Positions 21,972-26,933 of a DNA stretch of 26,933 bases are shown here, piece after piece; the first letter of the stretch is position 1, and every line of letters starts with the position of its first letter. The translations under genes were made by a program, and so were the position numbers. Location: NCBI GenBank assembly GCA_905202215.1, contig CAJKRG010000045.1:1-26933 (forward strand), in the 5' to 3' direction. The notes beneath the pieces were generated by a model. The model was not told the DNA's origin and searched no databases. It saw only the letters and a program-made list of their open reading frames with translations. The DNA comes from an uncultured Porphyromonadaceae bacterium. GTDB lineage: Bacteria; Bacteroidota; Bacteroidia; Bacteroidales; Muribaculaceae.

Positions 21972-24731
21972 CTAAAAACTCAAATTCGCCTCCATGCCGA
22001 AATAAGCGCCCGAAGTGCGGCGTATAGTCAGTCCGTTGACAGTATACTCGGGCAGATAATCGATAATGCGGTTGACAAAAGCCGACACCTTCAGCATGCG
22101 TCCTATCTGTTTGGTAGCCTTCAGATTGACGTAGACTGCCGGAGGCACCGTCTGAGTGGCGTAGGCCTGCTCGTTGTAGTGCTTCACGAGATATTGCAGC
22201 ATCAGATCGCCGCGGTCGGCATCGGTGTAATCGTGCAGTTTCCCGTCGGCGGCCGACATATACTGCGTCGGCACCCCGTTGTCGCGCAGACGGGTGGTCT
22301 TGAGATACCACATGCACTGTATCGACGTCGAGAAGACAAGCCCCCAGCGGGGTATCTGCGTGTCGAACATGAAATTGGTGTTGAACTGCTCGTTTATACG
22401 GCCGTCGTCGGTAGCGTAGAGACCCACGTAGAGATCACTCACCGGAGTGTCGCCTACCACATCGTTTACGGTCTGGAAAAGCATCTGCGAGTTGGAATAA
22501 CGGCTGCGGAACCATGCGCCGTTGATGATGAGCGAGGTGCGGAGTGCGGGCCAGCGCACGGTGTTGATCTGGTATTCCACACCCTTTTTGTCGATACGGC
22601 TTCCGTTTGTCACGCGACGGTATCCGTCGAGCACCCGGGTATCGGTATACGGCAGATCCTCCAGAGCCGGAGGCGCCGTAAGGGTGCCGGGCACTATGCC
22701 CGAGGCATCGTATCGGCGCACGTCGTAGGCGCCGTATACCGTCGAATAGCGGTAGCCTGAGTTCATCTTCTCGCTGAAGAAGGTCACCGACAGCCTGTTT
22801 CCGCCCCAGTCGGCTCCGAGACGCACTTCCCATTTATGGTTGCGGGCGGCGCGGAGCTCATAGTTGGTCGGATCGTCGATATAGGTGCGGAGGTTCACTC
22901 GGCTGTTGTTGACCGGATCGGTCACATCGTAATAGTTGAGCTGTATGATGTCGTTGTAGTGCACCTGCGGATAGAGATAGTCTACGGTCGGCATCTTGGT
23001 CGTAAGGCCGTATCCGCCCGCCAGAAGCAGCGACAACGGCTGTCCCCACGCATCGAAGGCCGGAAAGCGGAACATGCCGTTGAGACGCGGATCGACATAC
23101 ACACGCCCCGCGAGGCTGAAACGTCTGTCGAGGCCGGCGAGGGCGATAGCGCGGGCGCCGATCTGCATTTCAAGGGTCGAGGCACCGAGAAGCGCCACAA
23201 TTTTGTCTTCGGCAAAGGCCGACACCACGTGAAGGGCCGGTATGTCGCGGTATGCCCGCGGACGTGTGGTCCACGAAGCGCTCAATGGCCGTGTGAGATC
23301 GTAGATCTGTCCGTGACCGTAGTTCTTGGCCATGCTCCATTCGGTCCCGAGCTTATAGGCATGGCTCCATGTCCCCGCCGCGAGTTTTCCGTCGGCGGCA
23401 GCCTTCGCGAACACCGAAAGCGGACGCCCGTCGCTCTCATAGTCGGCAATATACTCCCGGAGCAGGTAGTGGCCGTCGTGTACGCCCGGACTCATGGTAG
23501 TCGGCGCCACCGAGGCACGTTGGGGCGCCACCTGCTTGCGGCGCGTGAGGCGGTCGTGCTGATAGCTTGCCGAGGTATTCACCTTTATGCCGTCGAGCCA
23601 GGATATATGTCCGAATTTCAGATGAAGATCGGAAGTAAATGCCCAGCGGTTGTAGGAACTCTCGTATTCGTCTATTTTGTTGAAGTTGAGATCGGGATCG
23701 GGCTTCACGTTGTCGAAAGAACCGGTATAGTCGGCGCCGACCGTCCACTCTGCCGCGGGGAACGACAGATGGGCGCGCAGCGAGCCGTTGGCGCGCTTGT
23801 AGTTCTCGCGCACATCGCGGGGATCGGAGCGCGAGTCGAGATATCCGGCATCGGCGTTTATCACATGACGTCCGAGAGCCACGCCTTTGCCGACCGAAAA
23901 AAGCTTGCTGTATTCGTCGACCTTGAAACGGGCCGTTAGCGGAGTGGCGCGGCGGATACGTTTTATATTCACCACGCCCGAGGTGAGGTTGCCGTACTCG
24001 GCCGAGGGTATGCCGCGCACGATCTCTACACTCTCGATATTTTCGGTCGATATGGTGCGCATGTCGACGCCGCGGTTGGTGGTATTGCGCCTCGCTTCCG
24101 GCTCCGACGATGACGCCGAAGGCACGCCCTGCATGTTGGCGTCGCCGTTGACGGGAGCGCCGTCGACCATGAAGACGGTGCCGAGCGATGTGATGGCGTA
24201 GTCGTCCGACATGTCGGTGCGCTGTCCCGTGGCGCTCACGGCGCCGGTCTCGCGCAGGGTGATGGTGTTGGCCTTGCCCATGTCGGGAGTCTGCGACATA
24301 TTGCCGGGCAGCAGTTCGAGCAGATCGGTGAAACTTGTCGGCTGAAGGTGCTCCATGGCCGAGCGGTCGATACGCGAGGCGCTGGTCATGCCGTGGCCCT
24401 CGCGCGAACTTATCACTACCTCGCGAAGCTTCGTGGCACTCTCGGTCAGCCGCACGTTTATATCGCCCTGATGAGGCACGCGAACACGCACCGTGTCGGG
24501 GCTGTACCCGACAAACGACACTATCATACGATAGTTTCCGGGAGCCAGACGCATGCTCCAGCGTCCTCCCGTACCGGTGACGGCAAACTGGCCCGAAGGC
24601 TCGGCGACCACACTGGCGAACTCTACGGCCTCGCCCGTGGCCGAATCGGTGACGCGGCCCCCCACAATTTCGGCCACAGCGACTTGTGCCACTGAAAAAA
24701 TGGCAATTATATATACAAGCAGATGTTTCAT
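21972..24731 (-). CDS. TonB-dependent receptor with carboxypeptidase-regulatory-like domain
   Basis: The 919-residue protein starts with a signal peptide (MKHLLVYIIAIFSVAQVAVA). A CarboxypepD_reg-like domain follows at about residues 21-100 (GGRVTDSATGEAVEFASV, ending in VRLTES). Next come a plug domain (about 105-265, with VFMVDGAPVNG and IESVEIVRGIPSAEYGNLTSGVVNIKRI) and a 22-strand-type barrel ending in Phe. It imports a substrate across the outer membrane using TonB energy. No SusD gene accompanies it. Instead a DUF4876 lipoprotein, a barrel and an M16 protease follow in one operon, so a protein, peptide or metal-carrying ligand is more likely than a glycan. A TAATTTTG -7 box lies 12 bases from the start codon, giving a very short leader. 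Confidence 0.92.
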   Translation of the reverse strand: MKHLLVYIIAIFSVAQVAVAEIVGGRVTDSATGEAVEFASVVAEPSGQFAVTGTGGRWSMRLAPGNYRMIVSFVGYSPDTVRVRVPHQGDINVRLTESATKLREVVISSREGHGMTSASRIDRSAMEHLQPTSFTDLLELLPGNMSQTPDMGKANTITLRETGAVSATGQRTDMSDDYAITSLGTVFMVDGAPVNGDANMQGVPSASSSEPEARRNTTNRGVDMRTISTENIESVEIVRGIPSAEYGNLTSGVVNIKRIRRATPLTARFKVDEYSKLFSVGKGVALGRHVINADAGYLDSRSDPRDVRENYKRANGSLRAHLSFPAAEWTVGADYTGSFDNVKPDPDLNFNKIDEYESSYNRWAFTSDLHLKFGHISWLDGIKVNTSASYQHDRLTRRKQVAPQRASVAPTTMSPGVHDGHYLLREYIADYESDGRPLSVFAKAAADGKLAAGTWSHAYKLGTEWSMAKNYGHGQIYDLTRPLSASWTTRPRAYRDIPALHVVSAFAEDKIVALLGASTLEMQIGARAIALAGLDRRFSLAGRVYVDPRLNGMFRFPAFDAWGQPLSLLLAGGYGLTTKMPTVDYLYPQVHYNDIIQLNYYDVTDPVNNSRVNLRTYIDDPTNYELRAARNHKWEVRLGADWGGNRLSVTFFSEKMNSGYRYSTVYGAYDVRRYDASGIVPGTLTAPPALEDLPYTDTRVLDGYRRVTNGSRIDKKGVEYQINTVRWPALRTSLIINGAWFRSRYSNSQMLFQTVNDVVGDTPVSDLYVGLYATDDGRINEQFNTNFMFDTQIPRWGLVFSTSIQCMWYLKTTRLRDNGVPTQYMSAADGKLHDYTDADRGDLMLQYLVKHYNEQAYATQTVPPAVYVNLKATKQIGRMLKVSAFVNRIIDYLPEYTVNGLTIRRTSGAYFGMEANLSF

Positions 24732-24742
24732 GATTGACAGTG

Positions 24743-24782
24743 CAAAATTACAAACGCGCCCACGCCCACGAAATAACCATTT
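24743..24782 (-). promoter_or_regulatory. Promoter of the TonB receptor operon with inverted-repeat arm
   Basis: On the minus strand the -7 box TAATTTTG (24750-24743) lies 17 bases from the arm AAATGGTTATTTCGT (24782-24768). The TTTCG end of the arm occupies the -33 position. The -7 box ends 12 bases before the ATG. Confidence 0.6.
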
Positions 24783-24824
24783 CTGAGTATTTCAATAGCC
24801 TGGATCAGAACCTTTTTTAACTAA

Positions 24825-24864
24825 AAATGGGTATTTCGTCATTTTTCCGGCCTCTGTAATTTTG
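24825..24864 (+). promoter_or_regulatory. Promoter of the 24898 gene with inverted-repeat arm
   Basis: The arm AAATGGGTATTTCGT (24825-24839) lies 17 bases from the -7 box TAATTTTG (24857-24864), the same spacing as in the divergent promoter. The two arms are inverted copies with one mismatch in 15. The leader to the ATG at 24898 would be about 27 bases. Confidence 0.6.
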
Positions 24865-24897
24865 CAGCCGGAAAAACAGCTTGAAATATAACATTAC

Positions 24898-26670
24898 ATG
24901 AAAAAAACTTTACTCGCTTTCTGCACCGCGGCCATGACTTTCGCCGCATATGCAGGTACTACACCCGGCCTGGAATATGCCTGGGGCAATCTCATCGACG
25001 GTCCGACAACCGCCGGCGACCAGTCGACCGATGTCGCCGTAGGCAAGAAAGGCGGCATTTACTGGTTCGGCACATACGGCAGCAACAACTCCACCGGACT
25101 TGAAATAACATACGCCGGAGAAAACCTTTTCACCGGCGCGGAGTATTCAGGCACTTCGCAGAACAACAACTTCACACTCCTCAAGACCGATGCCGACGGC
25201 AACAAGCTGTGGACGGTATACAGCAACAGCGGCGACTTCACCACAAACTCGGGAGGATGCGCCGCAACAAGCGACGGAGGTGTGATTGTGGTGAGCAAGG
25301 TGCGCCACACCGACGGTTATACAGACAAAGACATTGTGCTCAACGACGCGACCGGAAAGCAGACCGTTGTCGAATGGACATGCGACCGCCGCTATTACCG
25401 CCTCATGGTGACTAAGATATCGGCCGACGGTGCAATCGCATGGAACCGCATGATCGACTTCTCGACCGAACCCGGACCCGGAGCTGCCGGCAGCTATGCC
25501 GATTTCTGGGCCGATGTATTCAAACTGAACAAAACCACTGTCGACAGCGACGACAACATCTATATCGCCCTCAACTTCCGCAATCCGGTAAGCGTGCCCA
25601 AGGCCGACGGCACGTCCGAGACTTTCGCCCCCGCCGAATCCGACGCGCTCAAGACATGGACCGGCGACTCCCAGACCAATGTCGGCGATTTTCTCCTTCT
25701 CGGTCTCGATGCCGACGGATATTACCGCAACCGCCTCACTTTCGAAGGTTCGGTAAACTGTACATACTGCGACAACGTGATATTCGCCGACGGCAAAATA
25801 TATGCCGAAGGATATGCCATGGGCAACGGAGCGTCTCTGAAAGCCGGCGATTTCACCATGACCCCGACTTCCGACGGCACCTACAATCCTATCGTGCTCC
25901 GCGCCTCTACCGACCTCAAGGTTGAATGGATCAAATGCTTCAAGGGCGAGAAAGTCGGCGGCAAGCATGGCTTTCAGAACGTCGGCCTCACCGGCGCCAA
26001 CGGCAATCTGTGGCTCTGCGGACAGTATAACCTGAAAATCATCGATCCTGCCGATGAATCGAAATTCGTGACATCGACACAGGGAAATCTCCGCGAAGGA
26101 TTCATCATAAAGCTCGACGCGGCCGACGGTTCGTGGGTCGCTGCCCGCAACAGCCGCGACGATGACTGGAACGAGCCATCGGCCACAGCCAAAACCGGTC
26201 TCACAGGCTATTTCAAGGTTCTCCAGAACGCTGAAAAGCCCGAAAAGATCTATGTATACGGCTACAATATGTCGGTAGGCGTATTCCTGCGCCAGTACGA
26301 CGCTCTCACTCTCGAAGGCAATCTCGCCGAGGGACAGAACAATATCATCACCCAGGGCGGTGTGCCGACATGCCAGTGCGTCGCATACGATCCCGAAAAT
26401 GCAGCCGCATATGTCACCGTCCGCGGAAACAACGCCTTCAAGCCCATGAACAGCGATGAGACAACAGCCACCCCCGTAAAATGGGCTACTCTCGCCGCTA
26501 AATTCAATCTCCCCGCCGACATGAAGACCACCGGTATCGAAAACGTCGACATCTCCGACAGCGATGCTCCCGTGGAATACTTCAACCTCCAGGGCATGCG
26601 CGTAGACAAGCCTTCCGGCGGCATCTATATCCGCCGTCAGGGTACCAGCACCAGCAAAGTAATCCTCTAA
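24898..26670 (+). CDS. Secreted propeller-like protein with sorting-type C-terminal tail
   Basis: The protein has 590 residues and a signal peptide (MKKTLLAFCTAAMTFAAYA). The body has repeated strand units such as FTLLKTDADGNKLWTVYSNSG, RLMVTKISADGAIAWNRMI and LLLGLDADGYYRNRLTF. These resemble SBBP/PQQ-type beta-propeller blades with D-A-D-G-x turns. The end, YFNLQGMRVDKPSGGIYIRRQG and then STSKVIL, is a Bacteroidales C-terminal sorting-type tail. It is likely exported to the surface or medium. It is transcribed divergently from the TonB receptor operon from a mirror-image promoter, so a shared role such as ligand capture or release is plausible. No enzymatic motif is recognised. Two hairpins follow the stop. 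Confidence 0.7.
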   Translation: MKKTLLAFCTAAMTFAAYAGTTPGLEYAWGNLIDGPTTAGDQSTDVAVGKKGGIYWFGTYGSNNSTGLEITYAGENLFTGAEYSGTSQNNNFTLLKTDADGNKLWTVYSNSGDFTTNSGGCAATSDGGVIVVSKVRHTDGYTDKDIVLNDATGKQTVVEWTCDRRYYRLMVTKISADGAIAWNRMIDFSTEPGPGAAGSYADFWADVFKLNKTTVDSDDNIYIALNFRNPVSVPKADGTSETFAPAESDALKTWTGDSQTNVGDFLLLGLDADGYYRNRLTFEGSVNCTYCDNVIFADGKIYAEGYAMGNGASLKAGDFTMTPTSDGTYNPIVLRASTDLKVEWIKCFKGEKVGGKHGFQNVGLTGANGNLWLCGQYNLKIIDPADESKFVTSTQGNLREGFIIKLDAADGSWVAARNSRDDDWNEPSATAKTGLTGYFKVLQNAEKPEKIYVYGYNMSVGVFLRQYDALTLEGNLAEGQNNIITQGGVPTCQCVAYDPENAAAYVTVRGNNAFKPMNSDETTATPVKWATLAAKFNLPADMKTTGIENVDISDSDAPVEYFNLQGMRVDKPSGGIYIRRQGTSTSKVIL

Positions 26671-26673
26671 GAA

Positions 26674-26709
26674 AGGTGGAGGGTAGGAATTTTTGAATAC
26701 CCTCCACCT
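26674..26709 (+). terminator. 12-bp hairpin after the propeller gene
   Basis: AGGTGGAGGGTA (26674-26685) pairs perfectly with TACCCTCCACCT (26698-26709) around a 12-base loop. No strong U-tract follows (ATTCTATATT), so it may stabilise the mRNA 3' end or act with the next hairpin. Confidence 0.65.
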
Positions 26710-26739
26710 ATTCTATATTCATTTGTGACAATATTGTCT

Positions 26740-26766
26740 GCCGGAGTTTTCGCTCCGGCTTTTTTG
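26740..26766 (+). terminator. Rho-independent terminator
   Basis: GCCGGAG (26740-26746) pairs perfectly with CTCCGGC (26753-26759) around TTTTCG and is followed by TTTTTT. It is a textbook intrinsic terminator, 70 bases after the stop of the propeller gene and just before a new promoter. Confidence 0.85.
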
Positions 26767-26768
26767 GT

Positions 26769-26776
26769 TATTTTTG
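26769..26776 (+). promoter_or_regulatory. -7 promoter box of the interrupted gene
   Basis: TATTTTTG matches TAnnTTTG, 17 bases before the ATG at 26794. The -33 region would fall inside the terminator hairpin (TTTTCG loop), so the two signals are interlocked. Confidence 0.45.
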
Positions 26777-26793
26777 TGGAAAATCCTTTTACC

Positions 26794-26907
26794 ATGAATA
26801 TGACCGGAAAAATTTTTGCGGCTATTGTCTTTGCGGCCGCAAGCGTACTGCACGGCGCGGCGGTCGACCTTGAATCTTTTAAGAGGGTGTTTCATAATAT
26901 CTGTTAA
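26794..26907 (+). pseudogene. Secreted-protein gene cut off by the right-edge repeat
   Basis: From ATG 26794 the frame encodes a clear signal peptide (MNMTGKIFAAIVFAAASVLHGA) and six more residues (AVDLES). It then enters the repeat sequence AAGAGGGTGTTTCATAAT and ends at a TAA (26905-26907) after only 37 codons. It has its own -7 box. I read this as the 5' end of an exported-protein gene interrupted by a dispersed element. If the repeat is instead a normal intergenic sequence, this would be a very short exported peptide. Confidence 0.5.
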
Positions 26908-26933
26908 ACCACAGGCCAAAAAGTCTGAGATGG
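26882..26933. repeat. Right copy of window-edge inverted repeat
   Basis: 26910-26933 is the exact reverse complement of 27-50. The flank 26882-26909 aligns with 53-80 at the motif AGAGGkTGTTT and then diverges. The shared interior reads QAKKSEM in one frame at both ends. A terminal repeat of an insertion sequence running off the window is the simplest reading. Confidence 0.6.

Noticed and set aside
21105..22760. 551-codon plus-strand frame opposite the DUF4876 and receptor genes
   Set aside because: Antisense to two recognised genes, spans their junction, and shows no domain or signal peptide of its own.
21972..24731. Polysaccharide utilisation locus built on a SusC-like receptor
   Set aside because: No SusD gene and no glycosidase in the operon. 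The GH97 gene is on the other side of the island and oppositely oriented.

Overview
The window looks like a chromosomal segment of a Bacteroidales bacterium, most likely Muribaculaceae. The evidence is a fairly high GC content (hand-counted 60-base lines in the backbone run near 55-63%), Bacteroidetes-type promoters (-7 box TAnnTTTG), PorX, a BspA-like LRR protein, GH97, a TonB-dependent receptor with an N-terminal carboxypeptidase-regulatory domain, and C-terminal GIYI(V/R)R sorting-type tails. Family assignments come from reading the translated sequences; no database search was run.

Layout. Positions 1-106 and 26882-26933 carry the same 24-base sequence in inverted orientation, as if the window stops inside two copies of a dispersed, possibly IS-like repeat. 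At the right edge the repeat cuts off a gene that begins with a signal peptide. Positions 150-3157 hold housekeeping genes (rbfA, a LolC/E-type permease, a TYW1-like radical SAM protein) and a four-helix-bundle protein preceded by a 9-base-period repeat. On the minus strand, 3210-5306 encodes a secreted BspA-type LRR protein with an AT-rich core. Positions 5496-11542 are one tightly packed plus-strand operon with mostly ATGA junctions: porX, tsaE, birA, a polytopic membrane protein (DUF6056-like) and two GT2-type glycosyltransferases. A GH97 glycosidase (11572-13515) follows.

Positions 13769-16363 look like a small accessory island. It is bounded by a 40-base direct repeat equal to the last codons and stop of the M16 peptidase gene, with all three differences synonymous. 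This is the geometry expected when an element inserts at a gene 3' end. The island carries an unknown secreted protein, a relic of an AlbA_2/Schlafen-type ATP-binding protein, and an AT-rich overlapping pair: a DUF3800 protein and a small PBECR/phage-P1-like putative RNase toxin. A very short promoter-to-terminator unit faces the 3' end of the toxin-like gene and could make an antisense RNA of about 60 nt. No integrase is present.

Positions 16364-24731 (minus strand) are a four-gene operon: TonB-dependent receptor, DUF4876 surface lipoprotein, DUF6850 outer-membrane barrel and a four-domain M16 zinc protease. The last three genes are translationally coupled (ATGA and TAATG). The receptor plus M16 protease pairing recalls the Fus ferredoxin-piracy logic, in which a protein or peptide is imported and then cleaved in the periplasm. 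The divergent gene at 24898-26670 encodes a secreted propeller-like protein with a sorting-type tail. The two divergent promoters sit on a nearly perfect 15-base inverted repeat, each arm exactly 17 bases from its own -7 box, so the operon and the secreted protein are probably co-regulated.
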